Source: Agapanthus africanus
Taxonomy: Eukaryota > Streptophyta > Magnoliopsida > Asparagales > Amaryllidaceae
Direction: 5' to 3'
Assembly (NCBI GenBank): GCA_030015575.1
Contig: CM057340.1
Location: forward strand, 750,145,632 to 750,209,631
DNA: 64,000 nucleotides
Shown: positions 11,945-22,959 of the stretch, piece by piece
How the letters are laid out: each line of letters begins with the position of its first letter
Numbering within the stretch: the stretch's first letter is position 1
Program-made: the position numbers and the translations under genes
Notes under the pieces: model-generated
What the model was told of the DNA's origin: nothing
Databases searched by the model: none
Seen by the model: only the letters and a program-made list of their open reading frames with translations

Positions 11945-12880
11945 ACGCGCCACGTGTCAAAATCAGACACGCCAGTGCAAGGAGCGCAGCGCCCAAGGCA
12001 GCGCGCCCAATAAGAGCAAGGCTCTATTTAAAACAAAAATTAAAGGAAGCAACGCTTCAGTTGCGCAAGCACGGCGCTGCGCGACACGTGTCAGCACGGA
12101 TGCGCTAGCGCAGTCGCGCTGCGCGACACGTGTCACGCGCTGGGGCGCTTGCGCCAAACAGAATTAAAATTCTAAAAAGATCTTTCTGTTCTTGTTAAAA
12201 CAAGAAGATTGCCTTCTGTAAAACAAAAGTCCTTGGATCAAAAATCCAACGGTGGGGAAAATTCCCCAAATCACTCAGAGAAAGATCTCGTTAACAAATT
12301 CAACAAACTGATGGGCACTATATAAAGGACCCTAGGCATCAATATTATCATTGAGAACTCTGAAGAATTGGAGGGAATTCCTCAAGAACAAAAAAGGTAA
12401 AAACCTTTAGAAAAAAGAGAAAATTCTCTTAAAAACAGATCATTAATATGAGAAGAAGATCAATGATAAAAAGAAAAATAAGTAATAATAGTGCTTTGCA
12501 CTTTGCTTATGAACCATTGGTTCTCTGAGATCAAGAAAAAATAAGAAACGCTTGTTTTCTTTGATCTAAATTAGATCAAGAAATCAAATAGTGCTTTGCA
12601 CTTCCTTTATGAACCATTGGTTCTAGAATCTAAAGGATTCTCAAATTTATAGTGCCTTGCACTTGGAGATCTACACTGTTGCGCTCCTGGGTTGGCGCAA
12701 GCCACCTGAGAGCGCCACGTGTCAGCATCTGAATTATTTGCGCTATACGCTTTGAGATAGAGCTTTGCTCTCTGTAATTGGCGCAACTCACCAGAGTGCG
12801 CCACGTGTCAGCAGCGCAAGCGCAGCGCGCTAGCGCAGCGCAAGCGCAGCGCATTGCGCTTGCGCGACACGTGTCAATAC
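11945..12880. repeat. G-box/ABRE-like palindromes in E1
   Basis: Six CACGTGTC motifs (about 11952, 12084, 12126, 12715, 12802, 12868), three of them inside the perfect palindrome GACACGTGTC, sit in GC-rich blocks with many GCGC and TTGCGC words. CACGTG is the known core bound by plant bZIP and bHLH factors. Clustering in an LTR U3 region is compatible with a regulated promoter; regulation is inferred only. Confidence 0.6.
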
Positions 12881-13284
12881 TACAAGCGCTTGCGCTCTCT
12901 GATTGGCGCAAAGTGCCTGATAAATGCAAGGCATTTCCTAAAGGGCCAGACCCAAATTAAAAGACCAAGCAGGCCTAATTAAATAGATGCTCTGCATCAT
13001 TTATAAAAGGGCAGAGCCCAACCAAAACAAAGAAAGATAAAGCAGTGAAGGGGCAAGGCCCTAGCACAGGTCCAATAGACCAAAGACAAAAGAATATTGA
13101 AATTGGACTTAGCCCAGTCGTGGCCATAAGTCCTCAAACTAAATTGACCGAGCACAGCTGCTCTCGTAAATCAATTTACAACCGGTTCAAGGGTACATCT
13201 CCGAGCTCCTCTGACACCTATCGTTGTAATCCTTCAACGACGTCAGAGAGGTGACGGGTCCCGACGACCACATATGGATATGGA

Positions 13285-13606
13285 CTGCAGGGTCCTTAAA
13301 CTCGTGGACCGAAACGTCCTTAAACTAATGATGGACCGAAACGTCCTTAAACCAATGATGGACCACTATGTCCTTAAACTGGTAATGGACCGAAACGTGC
13401 TTAAACTAATGATGGACCACTACGTCCTTAAACTGGCAATGGACCGAAACGTCCTTAAACTAATGATGGACCACCATGTCCTTAAACTGGCGATGGACCA
13501 CCACGTCCTTAAACTGGTGTTGGACCACCACGTCCCTAAACTGGAAATGGACCACCATGTCCTTAAACTGGCAATGGACCACTACGTCCCTAAACTGGGA
13601 CAATAG
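13285..13606. repeat. 27-bp tandem array in E1
   Basis: About eleven units of 27 bp, each with a GGACC(G/A)...CGTCCTTAAACT core, so the + strand stays open for 110 codons with a nine-residue repeat (DRNVLKLMM type). Within a unit GGACC...GTCC form a small inverted repeat. I do not think the open frame is a gene. Related arrays lie at 48145-48420 and around 54180-54830. Confidence 0.85.
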
Positions 13607-14512
13607 AGCCCAAACGCTCTTTTGTCGGATCTAAACGATCCCGTTAAGTCGATCTTAGTCTCAAACTGGACTAACGTATCCTTAACAACCGTTTAAGTTG
13701 ATCTTAGCCTTAAATACGGCTAACGTATCCTTAAACCTTTAAACAGACTTTAGTCCCAAATTGGACTATAGATCCCCTAAGCAACTTTGGTTCAAGGGTA
13801 CATCCCTGAACTCCTCTGACATCTGTCGTTGTAATCCTTCAACGTCGTCAGAGAGGTGATGGGTCCCAACGGCCATACATGCAATGGACCACTATGTCCC
13901 TAAACTGGAACAACATAGCCCAAACGGTCTTTTGTCGGATCTAAACGATCCTGTTAAGTTGATCTTAGTCTTAAATTAGACTAACGTATCCTTAACAAAC
14001 GTTTGAGTTGATCTTAGCCTCAAATACGGCTAACGTATCCTCAAACCAAAACCCCCAAACCTAAATCTAAGTAAACACGGATTTGGACTAATCCACGTCC
14101 TACGGGCGACGACATAAATTAGTCTCCATATACAATCCACGGGCAACCAAACACAAAACAAACACCCACGATACGAAGTGTCCAGCTGGAGAAGGAGAAA
14201 GTTGTTACCGCGATGCAGTAGCGTAATTAACTGCAGGGGCTTGCGCCTGCAGGGAAGAACGTCCCCACAATCAAAAACCCCTCAAACGAGGGGGAATCTG
14301 ACGAAGTCTGCTACATCGGACGCATCCGTTTAAACCTTCGATACACGGTGCCATAAATCAACTTGGCATCTTCGGAGAGGTAGACGGATAGCACCAATTA
14401 GCATCTGCCCCGAATTTTAGGCAAGACGTCCATGTCGCGCCGTCTTTCGAAGAAGAACAACCATCTCCCCCCGTGGAGCGATCCTAGTTCACAGGCCGGG
14501 TGTCACACAAAT

Positions 14513-14665
14513 GAAGCGCACCTTCTCACCTCAGCAGCTGCAGCGAAGGGCCCTGTTTTGCGATTATTGCCAGAGGCCAGGACACATGCAGAAGGACTGT
14601 CGCCGAGCTAAGGGGAACTGTCTGATTTGCGGATCCAGCGAGCACAGGGTCAGCGGGTGTCCTTA
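14513..14665 (+). pseudogene. Element A gag, zinc-knuckle part
   Basis: This is the continuation of gag after E1. It encodes CDYCQRPGHMQKDC, a CCHC zinc knuckle of the CX2CX4HX4C type, then a second C-rich piece with CLICGSSEHRVSGC. The same pair occurs in element C at about 60890-60785. The frame is cut by a stop at about 14665. Zinc knuckles bind the genomic RNA during packaging. Confidence 0.88.
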
Positions 14666-14779
14666 GAGATCTGAGCTAAAGGGAGGGTTCGATCAACTAT
14701 AACCGTCATATGGCACTTCAGCTCAGAGGGGTCCATCTCGAGTGTCCCAGCAGCGGACTTTCGATCAGAGGCGGACTGG

Positions 14780-15313
14780 TTTAGGTCAGAACTAGGGATG
14801 GGCTTTCACCCTGTACGCCGAGCAGGCAGAGGCTTCTGCAGATGTGGTTACAGGTACCATCCTTGTTTATTCTGTACCAGCTAGAGTTCTTTTTTATTCG
14901 AGTGCTTCGCATTGCTTTATTTCCACGCGGTTTGTTGATGCACACTCCATACCACATGAACCATTGACCAAGGGTTGGGAAATACATACGGGTAATAGTG
15001 TTATAGTATCTAGTTGAGAGTGTAGATCCTGTCCAGTTGTAGTGTGTGGCAGGGAATTCTATGAGAATTTCCTTTTAATCGGAACTGGAAGCTATGGCGC
15101 AATTCTTGGGATGGACTGGATGAGTACATTCCATGAGATTATTTATTGCCGAGCTAGGAATGTGACCTTCCGCATTCCCAATCACCCAGAGTTTATTTTT
15201 GAAGGAGGAACCGAGTTTTTGGAGCCAGACAAGTATAGAGCCAAACCGAAGGTGTTGACGGCTATGGAGATTGATGAGAGTCTATCCCAGAGATCGTTCA
15301 GGATTTTCTCGAT
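14780..15313 (+). pseudogene. Element A aspartic protease (inactive)
   Basis: Protease homology spans VTGTILVYSVPARVLF, the active-site loop, and ILGMDWMSTFHEIIYC. Where the family has D-S-G the codons at 14895-14903 read Y-S-S, so the catalytic aspartate is lost (GAT/GAC to TAT) and the glycine has changed. An in-frame stop lies near 15016, before the part that is open from 15042 to 15386. The protease would cut the Gag-Pol polyprotein; this one cannot. Confidence 0.82.
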
Positions 15314-16680
15314 GTGTATCCTGAAGATTTACCAGGTCTACCACCCCCCTCCCCCCCCCCCCCCCGCATCTTGGGATTCACGATAGATTTGATTCCAGGT
15401 ACAACACCTGTTTCCAAGGTACCGTACATAATGGCATCAGTTGAGTTGGCAAAATTGAAGAAACAAATTGGAGAACTCCTGGAGAAAGGATTTATTCGGC
15501 CAGGCGCTTCGCCGTGGGGTGCGCCAGTCTTGTTGGTGAAGAAAAAGGACGGATCGCTACGGATGTGCATAGACTACCGGGAGCTGAACAAAGTTACGAT
15601 AAAGAACACATACCCCATTCCGCGTATCGACAACTTATTTGATCAGTTGGGTACGACCAAGGTATTTTCGAAGCTAGATCTTCGTTCGGGCTATCACCAG
15701 ATCAGAGTAACGGCCGAACATATATGCAAGACGACTTTCAGGACCCGATACGGGCATTATGAGTTTCTTATGATGTCGTTCGGTGGTACCAATGCTCCAG
15801 CTATATTTATGGATCTGATGAATAGAGTATTTGTGAAATACTTGGACACGTTTGTCATTGTATTCATCGACGACATACTAGTATACTCTAAGACCCAAGA
15901 AGAGCAAGCCGAACACTTGTGAACGGTGCTACAAATTCTTCGGGAAGAGAAGCTATACGCAAAATTGAGCAAGTGTGAGTTCTGGCTCGACAAAGTGCAG
16001 TTCTTGGGACACATTGTTTCGGGCGAAGGAATCTCCGTGGACCTAGCGAAGATAGAATCTGTTCGAGATTGGCCGACACCGAAGTCAGTGGCCAAGATCA
16101 GAAGCTTCCTGGGATTGGCAGGATATTATCGGCAGTTCATTCAAGACTTTGCACGAGTCGCTGAACCTTTGACAAAGCTGACACGGAAGGAAGTACCGTA
16201 CGTATGGACGGAGGAATGTACTCGAGCTTTTGAAGTACTGAAACAGAAATTGACCACGGCACCTATTCTCACTGTGCCAGATAATTCAGGTGGTTTGGTA
16301 ATACACAGCGATGCTTCAGAGAAAAGCTTAGGCTGCGTCCTGATGCAGCACGATCGAGTAATTGCTTATGCCTTACGGCAGTTGAAGAATCACGAGAGGA
16401 ACTACCTAACACACGACTTAGAGTTAGCCGCTGTAGTTTTAGCATTGAAGATCTGGAGACATTACTTGTTAGGCGAAAAGGTGGAAGTGTACACGGATCA
16501 CAAGAGTCTGAAATACGTGTTCACTCAGAGAGAACTGAATATGAGGCATCGCTGATGGCTAGAATTAATGGCGGACTACGACTTGGACTTACATTATCAT
16601 CCGGGAAAGGTAAATGTCATACTCGATGCTCTCAGTCGCAAGCCAGCGGTCATGATGTTGACCAGTTAGAGGAGCATCAT
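15314..16680 (+). pseudogene. Element A reverse transcriptase and RNase H
   Basis: RT in one frame with [33 protein letters not shown], and the catalytic [10 protein letters not shown] at about 15865. After an in-frame TGA at 15920-15922 the same frame goes on with the RT thumb ([14 protein letters not shown]) and RNase H ([13 protein letters not shown], then [11 protein letters not shown]). Another TGA ends it at 16553-16555, followed by the usual YHPGK-N-DALSRKP tail. Both TGA codons stand where an arginine (CGA) is expected. A C-rich run at 15345-15365 replaces the usual linker between protease and RT. Confidence 0.92.
15345..15366 (+). repeat. Poly-C run in element A pol
   Basis: A stretch of nearly pure C (with one T) encodes a proline run just before RT and joins two reading frames. 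Such runs slip in replication and in sequencing, so its exact length and the frame across it are unsure. Confidence 0.7.
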
Positions 16681-16750
16681 TGAGGATTTTCAGAAGCTTG
16701 AACTAGAGGTTGTTACACCGAGTGAAATCAAGTAGTTCTGGAAGATACAG

Positions 16751-17539
16751 GTGCAGTCTTTTCTTGTAGATCGCATTAAGGCTGCACAAGATGATGATCC
16801 TCGATTGCAGAAGTTCAGAGAGCAGGTGGAAACCGGGCTGAGGACAGACTTACTCATACATCGAGATGGTTCTCTGAAATTCGGTAGTAGACTCTGCATT
16901 CCCAAAGGGGATGTTCAAGAAGAAGTACCAGCTGAGGCTCATAGTTTGGCTTATTCTGTGCATCGGGGAGGCACGAAAGTGTATCGAGATCTGAAGCAAC
17001 ACTATTGGTGGAATGGGATGAAGCGAGAGATTGCGGTTTGTATCCAAGTGTTTAGTATGCCAGCAAGTAAAGGTAGAACACCAGAGAACAACTGGACTGC
17101 TGCAACCGCTTCTGATACTCGAGTGGAAGTGGGAGCACATCACTATGGATTTTGTGACTGCCTTACCACGGAGCCCAAGGGGCAACAATGCCGTTTGGGT
17201 TATCGTCGATCGTCTTACAAAAGCTGCACACTTTATACCCTTCCGAGTGGGACAGTCGACAGAATCGCTTGCAGAGAAATACATGCAAGAGGTGGTGCGA
17301 CTCCACGGAGTTCCGGTCAGTATAGTGTCAGATCGAGACACCAGATTTGTTTTACATTTTTGGAAGAGCTTACAGGAGAGTCTGGGTATACGTCTCAAGT
17401 TCAGCACGGCTTACCATCCATAGACGGACGGACAGTCCGAGCGTACTATTCAGACGCTCGAGGACTTGTTAAGGGCTTGCGTGCTAGACTTCCAGGGTTC
17501 TTAGGAGGATCACCTTCATCTAGTGGAGTTTTCTTATAA
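16751..17539 (+). pseudogene. Element A integrase (frameshifted)
   Basis: The first part (to about 17035) carries the zinc-binding N-terminus, with HSLAYSVHRGGTKVYRDLKQ and [10 protein letters not shown]. The frame then shifts and the core continues in the frame of 17031-17423: [12 protein letters not shown] (zinc-binding cysteines), [10 protein letters not shown] (first D), [24 protein letters not shown] (second D). A TAG at 17421-17423, where glutamine (CAG) is expected, stands just before TDGQSERTIQTLE (the catalytic E). The gene is broken at least twice. Confidence 0.9.
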
Positions 17540-18145
17540 CAACAGTTTCCAAGCTAGCATCCAGATGGATCCATTCTAAGCACTTTACAGATGGAAATGT
17601 TGATCCCGTGTTTGTTGGGATGACATGGGTGAGCGAAGATTCCTAGGCCCCGAACTTATTGTTTAGACGGTAGACAAGGTCTAGATGATAAGACAGTGCA
17701 TTAAGATGGCTCAGGACCGATAGAAGAGTTGGGCGGATGCCGGCAGGAGAGCGCTAGAATTCGAGGTCGGAGATCATCTGTTTCTGAAGATTTCTTCTAC
17801 TCGCGGTGTTATCAGGTTTGGAGGTCGCGGGAAACTCATCCCCGATTCATCGGACCTTTTGAGGTGCTGGAGCGAGTAGGAGAGGTGGCTTATCGACTAG
17901 TCTTGCCTCCATCGTTAGCTGTTGGGTACAATACTTTTCATGTTTCTCAGTTGAGGCGCTATATTCGGGATGGCAACTATGTTCTGGACTATTCGGAGTT
18001 AACTTTGAGCACCGATCTGTCTTACGAGGAGAAGCCAAACACCATTCTCGATCGTCGGGAAAAAGTGCTGAAGAATAAAATCATTCCCTTAGTTCGAGTT
18101 TCTTGGGGTGATCGTTCTCCAGGGGAGTCTGCCTGGGAACGCTAG
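17540..18145 (+). pseudogene. Element A integrase C-end with chromodomain
   Basis: After several stops the frame of 17729-18145 gives the GPF motif region (RFIGPFEVLERVGEVAYRL), the FHVSQLRRY tail and then a chromodomain: YEEKPNTILDRREK, followed by PLVRVSWG and ESAWE. Chromodomains at the integrase end define chromoviruses and steer insertion to heterochromatin. With LTRs over 3 kb this points to the Tekay/Del clade. Start choice is not meaningful, as this is the end of a polyprotein. Confidence 0.88.
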
Positions 18146-18229
18146 AAGGACGTCTGTTCACGTTTCCCGCATCTGTTTGTGCAGTGCTGTTGTCCGTGTT
18201 TTCATTTTTAATTTCGAGGTCGAAAATTT

Positions 18230-18245
18230 TGTAAGGAGGGTATGA
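18230..18245 (+). promoter_or_regulatory. Element A polypurine tract
   Basis: GTAAGGAGGGTATGA lies directly before the LTR start TGTAAATCCC. Element C has the same arrangement on the - strand (AAGGGGGGTATGA then TGTAATACCC at 59058), which supports both tracts and the LTR start. Confidence 0.75.
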
Positions 18246-21200
18246 TGTAAATCCCTAGTTCCCGTATATATTTTCCGTATATTTTTCCAGATTTTCCTTG
18301 AATTTTTCTATTTTATATATTTTATATATAATTTTTATTTAAATTCCTAACCTAAAAATCTAAACCCAAATCCTAAACTACCTAACCCAACCGACCCGAC
18401 CCGACCCGGTTCACCCGACCCGCACCCGCTTTCCACTTCTTCTTCCTCCCTCGTTCTCTTTTTCCCGCCTCTTTCTCACAACGGCCCCCATGCCCACGAG
18501 ACTTGTGCTCGCCCGCGACGACCGCGCCCGCTCGCGTCACCCCCAATGGCTCTCCCCCACGTCTCCCCACTCCTTTCGCCCACGCCCGCGAGACTCGCAC
18601 CCACGCCACGATGGCCGCACCCACCTCCCCACGACCCGTACTCCTCCAACGTCTCTCCAACGGCCACGACTCTCCTCGCCCAAATCCACGACGACTTCAA
18701 TCTCTTCTCTCTTTACTTCACCCCCCCTCTCTCTATCTGCTCTGCCACTGAGCACCTCACCTTAGGCGACACGTCACCGACAAGCTCGACCTCCACCTCC
18801 TCCCTTCTCCCCTCTCAACCCACAACTCGCCAACGAGCTCCGAGCACCAACCCTGAGTCCAAGCTACTGCTCCCGAGTCGGTGCTCCCCAACTCACTATC
18901 ACCGAGCTCCGAGTATCTCCATCACCAATGACCACCAGCAGCTCCTCCATCGTCCGAGCTCCCCAATGTCACCACCGTCCATCTCTAGAACACAACTCCC
19001 CTCACCCCTCCAGCAGCCGGGCCTCACCCCCTTCTTCTCCAAACAGCCCGTCATTTCATCGAACACCTGGTTGCAGTTACCGTAACAGCCATCTTTGACG
19101 TCGTTATCGCCGATCCCATCACCATCCCCGCTAACAACAAGCTCCAACCAGCAACATCAAGCTCCGACATCGCCACCACGGCAGCACAGAGCTCGAGCCT
19201 AACCCAAGCTCAAACCTAGTCGTGCAGCTCGTGCTCTTTGCGGTCCTTCTCGCTGCCCGTGCTGTTTCCGCCATCGTCGTCACTGCCGTGCCACTTTCGC
19301 CAAAGGCAAGTGAAAATTCTTCACTTGCTAATCATGCTAATTTACCGGTCAGATTAAATAATCAAGTTAAAGATTTAATCGTACGTGTGTGCATATATAT
19401 ATATATTTAGATCATAAATTATAATGGAATTGTTAGCAAACCATTGAGTTGATTGTATTTAATTGAACCCAATTCGGGTATGTCAACCGTAATGATATCA
19501 TTTATAATTTACATGAATTAATTGTTATAATCATTTCGATAAAACTGATGATGATCGATACTCGTACTTAATTCTAAGTTCGAAGCGATACATGAATGAA
19601 AACTCTGGTTAAAGTGCCCATGTTTTGTAATCGTCGAATCCCTTACTGATTAGAGAATGTCATGTAAGGTTTTGAGTTAAATGTATCGTGTTTATAATCA
19701 TGTAACGTCACCCCCTAACGGCGACACAAAATCTGAATTTTACCGCGCAGGTTACCTCAATAAAATCATTGTAAATTCAATATAAGTTGGAACGTAATGT
19801 TCTATGGTTCATATCGAAGACGACTCGATAACCTAAAATCATATATAGTTCAATTCTCGACGTTTATAGATTTCTGTAACGATAATTGGATACGAATGAG
19901 GCACTGGGCTGAAGTCCGGGGCAGCATTTCTCTTGGATACCTGACTTTGAACACATGTACACCCCTGCTTTAAACTGGAAATGCGCGGAGCCCCATATGT
20001 TCGCGTAGATAGTTTAGTTAGATAACACATAATCTGGCCCGTACTGTTTCACCGTCGTTTGATATTAAATTTGTATTTTAGAGTGTCGCTGTGTTCTGCA
20101 GTTTCTGCAGTAACGTTTCTTACACCGTCACATTGAAAAGGACATATCTTCTAATACAGAAATAATATTGATGATCCGTTTGATGAGTTGGAAACTTAAC
20201 TAATAAAACTAGATTTTATTCAACTGGGACAATACCTGAATCTGAACATAATCACTGGTAAAATGCGCGTGAATTTTGGCTTCCAGTTCTGAAACTGGAA
20301 TTCCAGCAATCGATCGCTACCTTAAAATGATGATATCTCCCTAACCGGAATCCCGTTTGACATGAAATTAATTTTACTGCTTAGATAATCCATTTTACTT
20401 CGTACGTCTTTTATATTATTTCGGTCGATTCTATACGTGTGAATTATCGTACATTTTGCAATTTATATGGCATCGGGCGTCATAGGGTAGTAAATATTTG
20501 TTTAGTGCAATTCTGCCTATTTTCATGTTTGCTTTATACCTGCTGCATAGTGATCGTCCATGTTGAGACCTAGCGACTGATTTCATTGTCGATATACTAG
20601 TGTTAGTGATCGGGTTGTGGCAAATACGACAGTGATAGTGGTAAGTGGAAAAGTGATTGAAAGTGACAGCGATGCGTATTTTTTCACAACCTATCTAATA
20701 CCTGAATGCATACTATAACCTGGTGAATAGGGAAATCAAGGTGGAATTGAACTCGTATTTAGCGAGGTACAGTGATTTAGAGGATGATCATTCGCTACAC
20801 ACACACACACACACTTTAGGTCGTGGGCTTAACGGCACGGCTGACAGGGTTAAGTCTCGGAAAAAGCAGACCATAGTCTCGGGCATGCACGAGATTCTTG
20901 TTAAACACGAGTATCCTTTCCACCATTTGATTTCATTGACTTAGTGACCGATAAGTAGTGACATGCATATTGTCTAGTTTATTAACATGATACATATATT
21001 GCACTATTCATATTCTGTTGATGTTTATTATACTCATGCCCTGCATTTTATTGCACTTCTTATGTTTAATAATATTGCATACCCATCATATATATATTTA
21101 TTGCTATATGTGTCGCCCTGACGACCTGAGTGTGCATGCTCAGAGGACGAAGTGGACCCAGCCCAAGAGCAGGACTTGTCATTTGAGATCGCGGAGGTCT

Positions 21201-21473
21201 AGACTGCATCATCAATGCTATTTCTTTTGCTTTCAGCACTTTGTTTTGTTGGTGAGTTATTTTATTCTTCAAAATAAATGTATCTCGAACTCTTTTTATT
21301 GCAATGTAATAAAGTTGTGAGCCGTGACTTTCCTTTACTCTAATACTGTTTACTGACTACCTTGTAATGCTAGAAGCCAAAGTGGGACTACGGCAAGATT
21401 ATCCCCTGACCGTAGGAGCATGGCTGGCCTAGTCACCCCTCGTATTCCGTATTTTGGGAAGTGGGGCTTGACC
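18246..21473 (+). repeat. Element A 3' LTR (complete, 3.2 kb)
   Basis: The complete LTR runs from TGTAAATCCC to GGGGCTTGACC; the last A of the canonical CA has mutated. Its distal ~840 bp match the two pieces of the 5' LTR. The first 130 bp are A/T-rich, followed by a GC-rich pyrimidine/proline-coding block (18370-19310), then A/T-rich sequence with a CA run (20797-20814). LTRs of this length are typical of Tekay/Del elements. Confidence 0.88.
18370..19318 (+). other. GC-rich leader block in LTR with candidate 5' splice site
   Basis: C-rich sequence on the + strand, open for up to 179 codons in one frame but in all three + frames the product is a low-complexity proline/serine/threonine string, so I do not call a protein. 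It ends at 19308 with AAAG then GCAAGTGA, a GC-type 5' splice site. The same place in the element C LTR (63527, - strand) has a strong GTAAGTG site after a similar GC-rich block. I infer a transcribed, spliced 5' leader. Confidence 0.5.
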
Positions 21474-22930
21474 GTAGCTAGCCGCGACGAGTATGGGTCA
21501 TCCGCAGGGAAACATGAATTTTTTTCTTGCTTTAGACGAGTTGATGAAAGAAGGATGATTGATTGTAGTTACGGATATACTACGGATATAAGATTTATGA
21601 AGAAGAGGTTTGTAGGGTTCATAGGACTTAGTAGTAATGGATGAATAATTAAAAATGACTCATTTTATCTTTTAATAGTTTAAAACTAGATCGATAGTGA
21701 TGAAAGTAGATTAGAGTTCTTTTGGAAGAAACTAGGATTTCCCCACTCTTAACCGTTGTCATTGTATTGATCTCTATTCATGTCTAGCTCTTAACAAAAC
21801 AAGTATTGAACATATCTCGAATCGTGCTCGTGACTAGCAATAAATTGGTAGCGCGCCCGATACGGATGTTAACATTTATTTTGTTAAAGTTTATAGACTT
21901 TAAAATGTATAAAAGAGGTTAAATGATTTTATCATCCATTGATCAAACCTAGCCCACGAACCCTAGCAAGTTAGGAATTACTAGCTCATGGTTTAAGATT
22001 TAGAAGAAAGATCGAAGAGTGAAAACTTGATTAAGATGCAGAAAGTAGTGATGAAAGTAAGTGCAGAAAGTAATTGCAAAAGGACTAATAAAAACACTAC
22101 TTTTATAAATCAACTATTGCATTTACAAATCTTTTGAAGGTAGATTTCAAGAACCCTAGTTTTTTCTCTCGCTCTCTATCTTGTTGGTGGTAGATGACTA
22201 GCTGATGATCACTTGGATGCGTGGATCGCTTTGGAGCTCTTGATCTCTTCGGTTTGATGATTTTTGATATGAAGCTCTCGGTCCTATTTATAGTCACAGA
22301 AATTAGAAACCCTAGATTCCATAGGTTAAGATATATAGTCACCATACTAGCCACCAAATATCTCATTCAACGGCCATAAATCCACCGTGTATTTACCTAT
22401 TTGGCCGCCCAACCGCGGCTAAATAGTAGCATCAGGACTTCGGATTTTTTTTCTCTCTTATGTTGACATTTGGAGATCTTTTACATGTCTATATTCTACA
22501 AATCTTACTCTGAGTCTCTGTCGTTGCTAGATCTTATGATTTGCTTCAATATTTCGGCAGATTTGATTCCGACATCTCGGATCTCTTGGATTCCAGACCT
22601 GAGCTAATATCTGCACAATATCTCAAGTCATAGTGTTGGTAGTGTTTGGTATTATTTTGAGATATTATTCTAATCATTTTATATGATTTAAATTTTTAGG
22701 AATATTGATTAAGAATATTTAATATGATATGAATATTTTAATTACTAATATTTTATATAAATATTATATGAATGTATTTTCCCTCATTATGTTAAATATA
22801 ATGTAAAAACATATGATAATAAACTTTTCACACATAAACCCTCATATGTTCTATAATTACAATAAACACCTTTTAGTATTTAATAATAGTGGGAAAAATA
22901 ATCATTCAAATGTGCAATATTTTAGACTAA
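21474..22930. other. Unassigned A/T-rich sequence between elements A and D
   Basis: No credible gene. The first ~75 bp (GCTAGCCGCGACGAG..., then GGGTCATCCGCAGGGAA and TTTAGACGAGTT) are repeated with changes at about 35468-35545, on the other side of element D. On the - strand a TATA-like CTATAAATAGGACC lies near 22285-22300. The stretch may be the worn LTR or leader of another element. 22640-22930 is very A/T-rich with no inverted ends that I can find. Confidence 0.5.
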
Positions 22931-22959
22931 TCAGCAGGCCCTTTCAGGACTCGGGGCTT

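Larger units (their letters stand above)
11741..14507 (-). mobile_element. E1: truncated LTR-like insertion in gag
   Basis: A 2.77 kb block splits element A gag. Its right end, read on the - strand, starts TGTGACACCCGG, like an LTR start, and for ~500 bp matches the start of the element B LTR (36531 onward, opposite strand): the same CCCTCGTTTGAGG, GCCCGTGGATTGTATATGGA and related phrases. Further in it has the 27-bp array, ACACGTGTC boxes and a CTATATAAAGGACCC motif (12316) shared with the palindrome region. Its left end fades into a TAAA/TAAT simple repeat without the leader part seen in element B, so it is truncated. Flanks CCAAT (11738-11742) and CAAAT (14508-14512) may be a worn target duplication; not certain. 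Confidence 0.75.

Noticed and set aside
12316-12330. CTATATAAAGGACCC as the main promoter of E1
   Set aside because: It points against the LTR orientation and recurs within the U3 hairpin arrays (53216, 55758, 57712), and TATATA is near-palindromic; an antisense promoter is possible but unsupported.
13274-13606. 110-codon ORF of nine-residue repeats on the + strand
   Set aside because: It is the translation of a 27-bp tandem array (period divisible by three) in a non-coding LTR-like insertion; the same array elsewhere is open by the same arithmetic.
15345-15366. Programmed frameshift site between protease and RT in element A
   Set aside because: The run is a simple poly-C with unsure length next to many inactivating changes; slippage or sequencing error is the simpler reading.
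18382-19147. ORFs of up to 179 codons in the element A LTR
   Set aside because: Open in many frames at once with low-complexity P/S/T or G/R products; explained by C-rich composition.
22640-22930. MITE suggested by TAGTGTTTGGTATTA near 22640
   Set aside because: I could not find the inverted partner or a target duplication, so only A/T-rich sequence is supported.
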